Assembly: GCA_905235335.1 (NCBI GenBank) | Contig: CAJOKZ010000006.1 | Location: forward strand, 1 to 64,000 | Direction: 5' to 3' | DNA length: 64,000 nucleotides | Source: an uncultured Succiniclasticum sp. | GTDB taxonomy: Bacteria; Bacillota; Negativicutes; Acidaminococcales; Acidaminococcaceae | Shown: one piece after another, positions 50,642 to 59,418 of the stretch | Numbering within the stretch: position 1 is the stretch's first letter | How the letters are laid out: each line of letters opens with the position of its first letter | Notes under the pieces: generated by a model | Told to the model about the DNA's origin: nothing | The model's input: the letters and a program-made list of their open reading frames with translations, nothing else | Database searches by the model: none | Program-made: the position numbers and the translations under genes

Positions 50642-51841
50642 TTATGGCAGTGCCGGCGCTTTTTCCAGCTTCACCCGCAACTGTACAGGACCGGCTGTTG
50701 TAATATCCCCGTCAGCATAGGCTATCAGGAGTACCTTTCCACCCATGCGCTGCATCTTGGTTACTGTTTCAACCATGGTAACCGCATTCATATTTCCCAC
50801 TTTCCCGGTCATAGGATCCGGAAGCACGCCCGCTTTTACAGACATCTGGTTGATTTCCTGCAAAAACTGCATAAACGCTTGATCCGGATTGATATTCTTA
50901 TCATCCATTTCAATCACTTTTTGATGGATTTTCGTTCCATTCTTATAGACCATCCTGTTCGGAATTACTTCCATACTACACAGCACAGGCTGTCCCACCA
51001 CTGTATTGGCTATGGAACGAACCCTGACCAGCACATCGCCTTTCGTTTTTTTCAGAAGTTCCAACAATTTTTCACATTCCTCACGGGATGCCCAGATAAC
51101 AGATGCCTTGGAATCCGGCTCCAGACCGATCCGGTTCACCGCCGAACCGTTGGCGCTGTCCAGCAACCAGTTCACCTGTTTCTGATTTTCTTCTTCCGAA
51201 AGTCCTCCCTTCAGGACAGCGGCAAATACAATCTCCCCGCTGCCGTACATCATCTGCCCGCCCCGCATGGCAACAAGGCCCTGCTGCAGTTCTGCTGTCT
51301 CCTGTTTCAGGTCATTTATATCCGTATTCAGCTTATCCCTAGCTTCCGTTAGGGATTTCACCTCGTCCCTGGCAGCAACCAATGCGCCTTGTGTAACCTG
51401 ATATTGGCTCCGCACCTCATTCAGACTGATGTCGGCCTTTTCTAACTCCTTCTCCGTCGCAGCTTTTTCTTCATTGGATACCCGGATCTTCTGATCCAAT
51501 TCTGCAATAGCTTCGTTCTTCTGCTTCAGCGAATCCATCGCCTTGTTGTATTCCGTTTCTGCAGAAATTTTCTCCTTATTGATCCGCGCCAAATCTTTCT
51601 GCAGTTTTTCCATACCGAACAGAGCAGTCCGGGCACTTTGGGATGAAACTGCCAGAATGCCCATGGAAAACAGCGCAATCAACACGCCAGAAAGGACCGT
51701 CAGCAACACAGATGTTTTATGAGGCCGCAACCCAAAAACGGACAGCTTTTTTTTGCCGATTTTGCTTCCCAGTTTATCGGCAATGAATGCAATTATGCCG
51801 CCCATCACCGCCAGCAGGAACATCAGTCGAATCCCAAACAT
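50642..51841 (-). CDS. DUF3084 membrane-anchored coiled-coil protein
   Basis: This 399-residue protein has two membrane segments (about 5-22 and 43-66) flanking KLGSKIGKKKLSVFGLRPHKTS. A long coiled coil (about 75-195, rich in Glu/Lys/Gln with heptads) follows, and then a C-terminal globular domain (about 200-399). This is the DUF3084 layout. The family is found in cyanobacteria and diderm Firmicutes, next to envelope genes, and its function is unknown. Its position directly after the Lpt genes suggests a role at the envelope, perhaps bridging inner membrane and periplasm. ATG 51841 follows AACGGGAAGTGCT. Confidence 0.87.
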   Translation of the reverse strand: MFGIRLMFLLAVMGGIIAFIADKLGSKIGKKKLSVFGLRPHKTSVLLTVLSGVLIALFSMGILAVSSQSARTALFGMEKLQKDLARINKEKISAETEYNKAMDSLKQKNEAIAELDQKIRVSNEEKAATEKELEKADISLNEVRSQYQVTQGALVAARDEVKSLTEARDKLNTDINDLKQETAELQQGLVAMRGGQMMYGSGEIVFAAVLKGGLSEEENQKQVNWLLDSANGSAVNRIGLEPDSKASVIWASREECEKLLELLKKTKGDVLVRVRSIANTVVGQPVLCSMEVIPNRMVYKNGTKIHQKVIEMDDKNINPDQAFMQFLQEINQMSVKAGVLPDPMTGKVGNMNAVTMVETVTKMQRMGGKVLLIAYADGDITTAGPVQLRVKLEKAPALP

Positions 51842-51954
51842 AGCACTTCCCGTTCCTTTCTGAAACCCCTTCTCTTACGTCTATACACAGATTTTGACGT
51901 TCATTTTATTATGAAATTCCAGTCTGATCTTAACACTGGCTCGCACGCGAAAAT

Positions 51955-53052
51955 TCAATAGTCGGCTTTTCGCAGCATTACAATCCCCGCAATCAGGCAG
52001 ACGATATTAGACGCCATGGCCCCCAGAATTGGCGGGATTACACCTCCCTTTCCCAGTCCGGTGGTAAATGCCATGATACCATAGTATACAAAGATTACGA
52101 TGACACTGATGCCAAGCCCGATAGAAGATCCGCTGCGCTGGCGCTGTGTGCCCAGCGGGGCCCCTAACAATGCAAAGACAAAACTAGCCAGTGGAATTGC
52201 GAAACGCATGAAAATTTCCGTCCAGCATTGTGCCGTAGGCAGTTTCTGCCGTTCCAAGACTCTGATATAGCCCCGAAGTTCACCCAGCGTCATTTCATCT
52301 GCATCTTTCTGCTCCCAACTAATCTCTCGCGGCGTAGTACGAAGAGGAATGACCTGACTTTTAAAAACTGCTTTGCTGGCAATACCTTCCTTATCATCCA
52401 TAGTAAAAATATTGCCGTCGCGCAAAACCCATTTATTACCTTCCCATCTAGCAGTTTTAGCAGTCTGTATTCTAGATAATCTGTTTTTGGTAAACTCTTC
52501 AATAGTCACGTTCCGCATTATACCTGTCTTTTCGTCAAAAGTCCGGGCATAGGTTACCCTCTGTGTCCCTCCGCTTAGTGTCTTGATGACCACATGCTCC
52601 TGTGTTTTCGGTTTAGCATCTCCTTTGATTTCCATCTCAAGAATCCGTTTTGCTTCAAATTTTGATGGTGGAACCACTTTTTCCGCCCATATCACAGAAA
52701 ACATACTGACAATGAAACCGACTATGACAACAGGAGCCACAATCCGGTAATAACTGACACCTCCGGATTTCATGGCAATAATCTCACTGCTGCCAGATAA
52801 CTTTCCAAAGGCCATCAATGTTGCCAGCAAGACAGCCATGGGAAATGTGTAATTTATTACCTCAGGCAGACTATACAGAAACATCCTCGCTACGGATGAG
52901 CCAGACGCACCATATGTGGTCATGTACTTGACAATTTTAAACAGCATGCTGCTGGCGATAAAAATGGAGGAAAAAGAAGCCACACCAAAAATAAATGGGT
53001 AGAGAAGTTCTTTTAAGACGTATTTATCTAATAACCGTAAATGCATTTGCAT
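51955..53052 (-). CDS. lptF: LptF/LptG family LPS export permease
   Basis: This 365-residue YjgP/YjgQ-family permease has membrane segments at about 14-33, 55-82, 98-120 and a C-terminal group at about 270-360. A large periplasmic beta-jellyroll domain lies between (about 130-250). It forms the LPS exporter with LptB and passes LPS to LptC. Only one permease gene is present in the cluster, whereas proteobacteria use the pair LptF and LptG; I therefore assign it as LptF/G without choosing. It lies 4 bases after lptB and 113 bases before the DUF3084 gene. Confidence 0.93.
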   Translation of the reverse strand: MQMHLRLLDKYVLKELLYPFIFGVASFSSIFIASSMLFKIVKYMTTYGASGSSVARMFLYSLPEVINYTFPMAVLLATLMAFGKLSGSSEIIAMKSGGVSYYRIVAPVVIVGFIVSMFSVIWAEKVVPPSKFEAKRILEMEIKGDAKPKTQEHVVIKTLSGGTQRVTYARTFDEKTGIMRNVTIEEFTKNRLSRIQTAKTARWEGNKWVLRDGNIFTMDDKEGIASKAVFKSQVIPLRTTPREISWEQKDADEMTLGELRGYIRVLERQKLPTAQCWTEIFMRFAIPLASFVFALLGAPLGTQRQRSGSSIGLGISVIVIFVYYGIMAFTTGLGKGGVIPPILGAMASNIVCLIAGIVMLRKADY

Positions 53053-53056
53053 CCCC

Positions 53057-53776
53057 CTACATCCTGAAGTCTTTGCCCAGATAGTATTTCTTTGCCACAG
53101 GATCGTTAGCTATACTTTCGCTATCTCCATGTAGCAGAACCTTCCCATTGTTCAGAATATATGCCTTGTTAACGATACTGAGGGTTTCCCGAACATTATG
53201 ATCGGTAATCAGTATGCCAATCCCCCGCTTCGACAGGTGGACAATCATCGACTGTATATCCGCAACGGCTATGGGATCAATACCAGCAAAAGGCTCGTCC
53301 AGCAGGATAAACGCCGGATCCGTGACCAGTGACCGGGCAATCTCCACCCGGCGGCGTTCCCCGCCAGAAAGGGCAGTACCCAGGTTCTTCCGGATGTGCC
53401 CAATTCCAAATTCCTCGATCAGCTCATCCCTTTTCTTTACCTGTTCTTCATAACTTAAGGAGGTCGTTTCCAGAATCGACATCAGATTTTCCTCCACCGT
53501 CATCTTACGGAATACCGAAGCTTCCTGGGGAAGATATCCGATTCCCATACGTGCACGCTGATACATGGGAAGCTGACCGATATCATGACCGTCAATCAGT
53601 ACAGAACCAGCATCCGGTTTCACAATTCCCACAACCATATAAAATGTCGTCGTCTTTCCGGCACCGTTAGGACCCAGCAGACCGACGACAGTCCCCTGCT
53701 CCACGGAAAGGCTTACATCATTCACCACTTTCCGCTGTCCGTAAATCTTTACCAGATTCTTTGTTTCAATAATCAA
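53057..53776 (-). CDS. lptB: LPS export ABC transporter ATP-binding protein
   Basis: LptB (239 residues) is the ATPase of the Lpt complex. Walker A is GPNGAGKTT (about 35), the LptB-type Q-loop region reads [19 protein letters not shown], the signature is LSGGERRR (about 137) and Walker B is [13 protein letters not shown] (about 157). The C-terminal [21 protein letters not shown] is typical of LptB. It extracts LPS from the inner membrane with LptF/G. It follows lptA by 44 bases and precedes lptF by 4. Confidence 0.97.
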   Translation of the reverse strand: MIIETKNLVKIYGQRKVVNDVSLSVEQGTVVGLLGPNGAGKTTTFYMVVGIVKPDAGSVLIDGHDIGQLPMYQRARMGIGYLPQEASVFRKMTVEENLMSILETTSLSYEEQVKKRDELIEEFGIGHIRKNLGTALSGGERRRVEIARSLVTDPAFILLDEPFAGIDPIAVADIQSMIVHLSKRGIGILITDHNVRETLSIVNKAYILNNGKVLLHGDSESIANDPVAKKYYLGKDFRM

Positions 53777-53820
53777 CCTGCTTTTTCCTCCGCCTAAGAA
53801 AATTAAATTGTCACAGCTAA

Positions 53821-54675
53821 TTATGCATTTTCCAGTATATGATCCATCACATTATATTCCGGATTAAAATCGGTCCTTCCATTTGCCAGCAACACAGCTC
53901 CTTCACTGAAAGCAGGGTTATCAATTCCCTTATCTTCTTTAGAAACGAATACCATACGAACATTTCCTTCTGCCCTGGTCTTGCTTTGTTCTGTCCCTAC
54001 ATTCGTGATTCGCAGTTTGTTTCCGGACACCGTATTTCCATTCTGTGTTGCCTGTGCATGGCCGATCATTTCGATGTAACCTGTCTCTTTATCATCATAG
54101 ACTGCACTGTCTCCCGTGGCTGTCAGATTACGCGGCGGGCTCTCCAGACTTACGCCTCCCGTTGCATTAGCCAGCCCCGTTTCCATATTATAGGTAATCT
54201 TTCCTGCTCTCAGCCAGCTTCCGTCCGTGGAAGAAAGCCGGGCTGTCCCCCCCAGCGTTTCTGCAAACTTTGTATCATCGTGATAATCCACCCGGGGTGC
54301 CTCTATTTTACGATCCCCTTTTATGACAACCGCATTGCCTACTGCAGAAACGTATTTATCAGTGTACATGAACAATTCTTCACTTGTCAGGTGCTCGTCT
54401 TCTTTATCCGCTTTTACTCCGCCGAACAGGTGACCCGAACGAGTCTTACTGTTAAACGTGGATCCCTTCTGCCCTACAATGACCCGCCCATCATGTATAA
54501 TCGTAGTTTTTCCGGAGGTCGTGCCATCGCCGCTTTCCATATCATATTCAATTTCTTCTGCATCCACAGTATATTTAGCGTCTTTTGCCGGAGCCGCATA
54601 CAAAATACCGCAGTCTGTAAATAACAAAATCAGGCAGCTGAACAATGCCAGCAATACAATTTTATTTTTCTTCAT
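53821..54675 (-). CDS. lptA: Periplasmic LPS transport protein LptA (OstA family)
   Basis: This 284-residue exported protein has a signal peptide ([21 protein letters not shown]). An extended OstA/LptA beta-jellyroll of repeated strands follows ([20 protein letters not shown] by position about 42-62, [34 protein letters not shown]). At 284 residues it is longer than the 185 of E. coli LptA, and the repeats suggest more jellyroll turns. It bridges the periplasm between LptC and the outer membrane. Its start overlaps the end of lptC by 14 bases. Confidence 0.93.
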   Translation of the reverse strand: MKKNKIVLLALFSCLILLFTDCGILYAAPAKDAKYTVDAEEIEYDMESGDGTTSGKTTIIHDGRVIVGQKGSTFNSKTRSGHLFGGVKADKEDEHLTSEELFMYTDKYVSAVGNAVVIKGDRKIEAPRVDYHDDTKFAETLGGTARLSSTDGSWLRAGKITYNMETGLANATGGVSLESPPRNLTATGDSAVYDDKETGYIEMIGHAQATQNGNTVSGNKLRITNVGTEQSKTRAEGNVRMVFVSKEDKGIDNPAFSEGAVLLANGRTDFNPEYNVMDHILENA

Positions 54676-55228
54676 AATGTCCGCCCCTCTCTACATGAGC
54701 TTTTGTGTTCAGCTTAAAATGTTTTAGCTTGCTGGATGTTACGATTTTTTCCGCCTGCGCCAGCATGTCATCTTTCACGACTTTAACAGCCCCGGTAGCA
54801 GTTAGAATATCCCTTGGCTGATCCCACTGCACCTTTTCTGCTTTTAGAAAACCTCCGTTCTTAAGGCGCGCAGTGACACCATCAGAAAGCTCAAATACAT
54901 TTGTCTTGACCCACATCTTTCCCGCTTTTGCCTTTACGTACATCTCATCCCCGTTACTGAGATAGATAATCCCATCCAAATCTTTGGCAGTGACTATGTC
55001 CTCACTGAACTGTGTAACCGATGCCGCCTTCACGTTCCACAGCTTTTTTCCATTTGCGTCGCGGTCAAGAACGGTATTTTGTACGGTTGCCTGCACAACG
55101 TCATTATAACTTTTTTTCGTTTTATCAGTCGGTTCCGGAACCTTGCTGCCCCAAAACAGCCAGGCAAAAATCAGAAAGAGCATAGCCATTCCCGCCGCAA
55201 CCATCAAGATAGTATTTTTATTTTTCAC
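54662..55228 (-). CDS. lptC: LPS export protein LptC
   Basis: This 188-residue bitopic protein has one N-terminal membrane anchor (ILMVAAGMAMLFLIFAWLFWG, about 6-26). A periplasmic LptC jellyroll follows (residues about 50-175, VRN-type strands DANGKKLWNVKAAS, GDEMYVKAKAGKMW). It takes LPS from LptB2FG and hands it to LptA. Its 5' end overlaps lpxL by 11 bases and its 3' end overlaps lptA, so the three are tightly coupled. Confidence 0.93.
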   Translation of the reverse strand: MKNKNTILMVAAGMAMLFLIFAWLFWGSKVPEPTDKTKKSYNDVVQATVQNTVLDRDANGKKLWNVKAASVTQFSEDIVTAKDLDGIIYLSNGDEMYVKAKAGKMWVKTNVFELSDGVTARLKNGGFLKAEKVQWDQPRDILTATGAVKVVKDDMLAQAEKIVTSSKLKHFKLNTKAHVERGGHYEEK

Positions 55229-56120
55229 GTTTTTCCTGCCCCTTTTCTACCATTGCTTCATAGGGCGTATTCCAGCGGTGCTGAAACCACAGCCAGTTTT
55301 CCGGATATTTTTTGATTATCTCTTCAACAGAACGTGTCATCTTCAGTGTCAGGTTGTAATCATCGGCCTTACGGTCACCGGTATCTTCATAGTAAAAAGG
55401 CTCTTTTACAATTGCCTGATGCCCGTATCCTTCCGGTTTTCGGATAATAAAGATGGGAACGCAGGGTGCTTTGAACTTACGGGCAAAGTAAGCCGGGCCT
55501 GCCGGTGTGGAAGCCATCTTCCCCAGGAACGGGACGAAGATGCCTGCATCTCCTCCGTCTTGGTCGGCAATCAGCCCCAGCATACGCCCTTTTTTCATAG
55601 CCCTGGCACAGCCCAGGATCTCGCTGGTACCACGGGCGAATATTTCCTGACCTGCTCCCCTGCGGAGTTCGTTCATAAAATCAGAATATACCCTGTTGGG
55701 TTGCGGCTTTTCTACGGCGGTAAGAGGGAAACCGTTCAGCGCAAGAGCCGCGCCCAGCCATTCCCAGTTATCCATGTGGCAGGCCAGCATCACAACACCC
55801 CGCTTCTGCTGCAGGGCTTCCCACAGAATCTCAGGATGGTCAAAGGTGACCAGGCCCCGGATATTATCCTTGTTCAATGCAGGCATATACAGCATCTCCA
55901 GACCGGATATGCCCAAATTGACAAACATCTTCTTAATGATTTCCTTTGACTGGATATGGCTATACCCCAGTCTTTCATGTATCGTTTCCTCTGCGCGGAT
56001 GCGTTGTTTTTTCAGCACCCTCCACAAAATGTATCCTAGTATCCTGCCAATCTTCACCAACAGCTTGTAAGGCGTATGGGAAGCCAGCCAGCTAAGCGTT
56101 TTCAGCAACGCATACAACAT
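55218..56120 (-). CDS. lpxL: Lipid A biosynthesis acyltransferase (LpxL/HtrB family)
   Basis: This 300-residue membrane-associated acyltransferase adds a secondary acyl chain to Kdo-lipid A. The family's HX4(D/E) catalytic dyad reads HMDNWE (about 114-119), followed by the KPQPN block, GQEIFARG and LIADQDGG (about 190). A single N-terminal membrane-interacting helix is present. ATG 56120 overlaps the kdsC stop (TAATG); an in-frame start 10 codons upstream lies inside kdsC. Donor acyl-ACP length cannot be predicted. It is the only late acyltransferase in the window. Confidence 0.9.
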   Translation of the reverse strand: MLYALLKTLSWLASHTPYKLLVKIGRILGYILWRVLKKQRIRAEETIHERLGYSHIQSKEIIKKMFVNLGISGLEMLYMPALNKDNIRGLVTFDHPEILWEALQQKRGVVMLACHMDNWEWLGAALALNGFPLTAVEKPQPNRVYSDFMNELRRGAGQEIFARGTSEILGCARAMKKGRMLGLIADQDGGDAGIFVPFLGKMASTPAGPAYFARKFKAPCVPIFIIRKPEGYGHQAIVKEPFYYEDTGDRKADDYNLTLKMTRSVEEIIKKYPENWLWFQHRWNTPYEAMVEKGQEKREK

Positions 56121-56686
56121 TATTGCCGGACCTCTTTTCCTTCTCCGCAATATTCTTCAACAATTCTTTCCCAAAGTCCCTGTGCCCTCAGGATCAGCTC
56201 CAACAAATCCCGTACGGCTCCCTGTCCCCCATTATGGGGTGAAATATAGGCAACACGCAACCTGACGTCCACCGCCGCATCGGCAGGGGCTGCAGACAGT
56301 CCTGCCGCCATCAGTGCCGGTAAATCGTTCAGGTCATCTCCCATAAACGCTATGGCATCCAGAGAGAGCTTATGTTTTTCAGCCAGTACCAGAAGCGCCT
56401 GTTTCTTGGAGGAAACGCCGCTGATCACATCTTCCGTAATGCCCAGTTCTTCCGCACGCCGGTCCACGATGGGCCCCTTGCGTCCGGTAATCACGGCAAC
56501 CTTCAGACCGTGCCGGATGGCAGAGGTAATCCCCAACCCGTCTTTGGCGTTAAAACGTTTTAACAGTTCCGCTTCAGCACCGATATTGATGCTGCCATCC
56601 GTCAGCGTACCATCCATGTCCAAAATGACAAGACGGATCAAAGCCGCTTTTTTCTGTAATTCGTCAAAAGGCAGGACATTGTTCAT
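56120..56686 (-). CDS. kdsC: 3-deoxy-D-manno-octulosonate 8-phosphate phosphatase
   Basis: KdsC (188 residues) removes phosphate from Kdo-8-P. It is a cap-less HAD enzyme: motif I is LDMDGTLTDG (about 23-32), motif II is VITGRKG (about 67), and motif III/IV is FMGDDLNDLPAL (about 117). The conserved late GQGAVRDL follows (about 165), typical of KdsC tetramers. ATG 56686 has AAGGAG 6 bases upstream; the frame to 56713 is not needed. It overlaps the lpxL start by one base and follows kdsD by 42 bases. Confidence 0.95.
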   Translation of the reverse strand: MNNVLPFDELQKKAALIRLVILDMDGTLTDGSINIGAEAELLKRFNAKDGLGITSAIRHGLKVAVITGRKGPIVDRRAEELGITEDVISGVSSKKQALLVLAEKHKLSLDAIAFMGDDLNDLPALMAAGLSAAPADAAVDVRLRVAYISPHNGGQGAVRDLLELILRAQGLWERIVEEYCGEGKEVRQ

Positions 56687-56728
56687 AAACTGCTCCTTTG
56701 TTCCAACAGGCACAACCTATCATGATGC

Positions 56729-57703
56729 TTACACCACGCCCTGCCGTACCAAATCTGTCATGTGTAACAGACCGATCACATGCCGTTCGCCGTCGATGAC
56801 TGGCAACACCGTGATGGGTTTAGGCGTATGGCTTTCCATGATGTGCAATGCCTGGGCCGCCAGTTTTTCTTTTGAGATGAATTTCGGGCTCTTCGTCATC
56901 AGTTCCGTCACCGGACGTTGCAGGAAATCTACTCCTTTGGACAGTCCCCGACGGATATCCCCATCTGTCAAAAGCCCAATCATGATATCATTTTCATCCA
57001 CTACAGAAACAGCGCCAAGCCCCTTATCCGTAATGACGAACAGGGCTTCTGTGACCGTAGCGGTTCCTTTCACCACAGGATTCTCATTTCCTGCATGCAT
57101 AAGATCCCCTACCGTGAGCAGGAGCTTCCGCCCCAGACTGCCTCCCGGATGGAATACGGCAAACTGTCCGGAAGTAAAGTGATGCCTTCCCATCAGCGCC
57201 ATAGCCAGGGCATCTCCGAATGCCAGTGCCGCCGTGGTACTGGAGGTAGGCGCCAACCCCAGAGGACAGGCCTCTTTTTTAACCCCGACATCTAAAACCA
57301 CATCAGCATTCCTGGCCAGAGTGGAATCCGGATTCCCTACCATAGCGATTAACTTTGCACCGATACGCCGCAGAGACGGCAGGATGTTCAGAATCTCCCC
57401 TGTCTCCCCACTGTTAGACAAGGCTATCACCACATCTTCCGATGTCAGCATCCCCAAATCCCCGTGGATGCCTTCTGCCGGATGCAGGTAAAAAGACGGG
57501 GTCCCGGTACTGGCCAACGTAGCTGAAATTTTATGGGCGATGATCCCGGATTTTCCCATCCCGGTCGTTACCGCACGACCCTGACAGGCCAGGATCATTT
57601 CTACCGCTGCGTCAAAATGCGCATCGATACGGGGGATCAGATCCAGTATCGCTTCCGCCTCCATCTTCAGTACTTTTTGGGCATCGGTTTCCATCTCGTT
57701 CAT
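56729..57703 (-). CDS. kdsD: D-arabinose-5-phosphate isomerase
   Basis: KdsD (324 residues) turns ribulose-5-P into arabinose-5-P, the first step to Kdo. An N-terminal SIS domain (about 30-180) has GRAVTTGMGKSG, SGETGEIL and the zinc/active-site histidine in HPAEGIHGDLG. Two CBS domains follow (about 205-320, VVDENDIMIGLLTDGDIRRG by position). Length and order match E. coli KdsD. It follows kdsA by 89 bases and precedes kdsC. Confidence 0.96.
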   Translation of the reverse strand: MNEMETDAQKVLKMEAEAILDLIPRIDAHFDAAVEMILACQGRAVTTGMGKSGIIAHKISATLASTGTPSFYLHPAEGIHGDLGMLTSEDVVIALSNSGETGEILNILPSLRRIGAKLIAMVGNPDSTLARNADVVLDVGVKKEACPLGLAPTSSTTAALAFGDALAMALMGRHHFTSGQFAVFHPGGSLGRKLLLTVGDLMHAGNENPVVKGTATVTEALFVITDKGLGAVSVVDENDIMIGLLTDGDIRRGLSKGVDFLQRPVTELMTKSPKFISKEKLAAQALHIMESHTPKPITVLPVIDGERHVIGLLHMTDLVRQGVV

Positions 57704-57792
57704 AGACTGTCGTGTTCCTTTCCAATACCAGATTCAGACTGACTGTGTAACTGTAATTCTGTAAAATACCATTTGAGGAAATGCTAGTTTTA

Positions 57793-58611
57793 CTATTTCC
57801 GAGTGATCCGGTCAATGGCCAGTACATCGGCCAGCAACGTCTCCAGCCGGTCCAGCCGCACCATATTGGGACCGTCACTCAGTGCCTTGGACGGATCATC
57901 ATGCACTTCCAGAAACAGGGCATCTATACCGACAGCAGCAGCTGCCCGCGCCATATGGGGCACGTACTGGCTCTGCCCACCGCTACTGGTTCCTTTTCCA
58001 CCGGGAATCTGCACACTATGGGTTGCATCCATGACCACAGGATAACCTAGCTCCCGCATTACGGCAAGTCCCCGCATATCCGTCACCAAGGTATTGTACC
58101 CAAAACTGGAACCCCGTTCCGTCAACAGGATATTTGTATTCCCAGCCGCTTCCAGCTTGGAGATAACATTTTTCATATCCCAAGGCGCCAGAAACTGCCC
58201 TTTCTTCACATTGACACATTTCCCCGTCTTCCCGGCTGCATATACCAGATCTGTCTGCCGACACAGGAAGGCGGGTATCTGTAAAATGTCCAGTACCTCT
58301 GCAGCCTTTTTCACCTGGCAGGTCTCATGGATATCGCTGACCACCGGGACACCTAGTTCTTTTTTGATTGCGGCCAGCTGTTTCAGGCCTTCTTCCAGTC
58401 CGGGTCCCCGAAAAGAACTGTAAGAAGATCGGTTGGCTTTATCAAAAGACGCCTTGAATACATAAGGCATGCCTAATTTTTTACAGATACGTTTTACCTC
58501 CTGTCCGATGGCCAGGCTGTGTTCAAAGCCTTCCAGCACACAGGGCCCGGCCAGCAACAACAGCGGCTGCCCGTGCCCAACCTTATAAGGACCCACGTTG
58601 ACGATATGCAT
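57793..58611 (-). CDS. kdsA: 3-deoxy-8-phosphooctulonate synthase
   Basis: KdsA (272 residues) condenses phosphoenolpyruvate with arabinose-5-P to Kdo-8-P in the cytoplasm. Visible conserved blocks are LLAGPCVLE (PEP site), [11 protein letters not shown] (about 54), [14 protein letters not shown] (about 110) and [11 protein letters not shown] (about 195). The motif reads [15 protein letters not shown]; metal dependence is not decided here. It lies between kdsB (45-base gap) and kdsD, completing a contiguous Kdo pathway. Confidence 0.96.
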   Translation of the reverse strand: MHIVNVGPYKVGHGQPLLLLAGPCVLEGFEHSLAIGQEVKRICKKLGMPYVFKASFDKANRSSYSSFRGPGLEEGLKQLAAIKKELGVPVVSDIHETCQVKKAAEVLDILQIPAFLCRQTDLVYAAGKTGKCVNVKKGQFLAPWDMKNVISKLEAAGNTNILLTERGSSFGYNTLVTDMRGLAVMRELGYPVVMDATHSVQIPGGKGTSSGGQSQYVPHMARAAAAVGIDALFLEVHDDPSKALSDGPNMVRLDRLETLLADVLAIDRITRK

Positions 58612-58656
58612 CGGTTTCCTCCCTGTAATATTCCTAATAAAGCAGGATCACTGCCC

Positions 58657-59385
58657 TCATTTATGTTTAAATAATTTGTTTACTGCATCCAAATCTTCCT
58701 GGGTATCCACGCCAATTCCCCGGAAATCGCTTTCCAACACTTTGATCTTATACCCATTTTCCAGCACTCTCAACTGCTCAAGACTTTCCACCTGTTCCAG
58801 GGGGGTAGGTCTCATAGCAGCATACAGCATCAGGAATTTTCTGGTATAGGCGTATATACCCACATGCTTGTACACTTTGAACAGATCCGTCACGTTGCGG
58901 GGATAAGGAATCAGGTTGCGGGAAAAATACAGGGCATACCCGTTCTTATCTGTCACTACCTTGACAGCAGACGGATCCGCATATTCGCTTTCCTGCATCC
59001 TCACCTTCATGGTCGCCATCTTCAAATCCGATTCTGCCTGAAATGCTTCTGCCAGACGATCAATGATTTCCGGGGGGATCATAGGTTCATCCCCCTGCAC
59101 GTTGACGATAACATCAACATCCGGATATTTTTCCGCCACTTCTGCCAGACGGCTCGTCCCATTGGGATGATCCTCTCTGGTCATGCAGACATTGCCCCCA
59201 AAAGCGATTACTGCGTCATAGACGCGCCTGTCATCGGTGGCCACGATTACTTCGGACGGGATCTGCGCTTTTCTCGCTTGCTCCCAAACCCGCTGTATCA
59301 TGGGCTTCCCCGCAATCAGCTTCAGAGGCTTGCCAGGCAGGCGGGTGGATGCATACCGCGCCGGAATCACACAGATCACTTTCAT
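58657..59385 (-). CDS. kdsB: 3-deoxy-manno-octulosonate cytidylyltransferase
   Basis: KdsB (242 residues) activates Kdo with CTP. The N-terminal nucleotide motif is IPARYASTRLPGKPL (about 7-21). Other hallmarks are RVWEQARKA, VVNVQGDEP-type VNVQGDEPMIPP (about 95) and HVGIYAYTRKFL (about 180). ATG 59385 has AAGGAGAATTC upstream. It follows the waaA-lpxK fusion by 33 bases, so CMP-Kdo synthesis and its use by WaaA are co-expressed. Confidence 0.97.
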   Translation of the reverse strand: MKVICVIPARYASTRLPGKPLKLIAGKPMIQRVWEQARKAQIPSEVIVATDDRRVYDAVIAFGGNVCMTREDHPNGTSRLAEVAEKYPDVDVIVNVQGDEPMIPPEIIDRLAEAFQAESDLKMATMKVRMQESEYADPSAVKVVTDKNGYALYFSRNLIPYPRNVTDLFKVYKHVGIYAYTRKFLMLYAAMRPTPLEQVESLEQLRVLENGYKIKVLESDFRGIGVDTQEDLDAVNKLFKHK

Positions 59386-59418
59386 AAAAGAATTCTCCTT
59401 TACCAAAACTTTTGCATT

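Noticed and set aside
57612-57878. 88-residue ORF between kdsA and kdsD
   Set aside because: It is out of frame within two well-supported genes and has no start signal.
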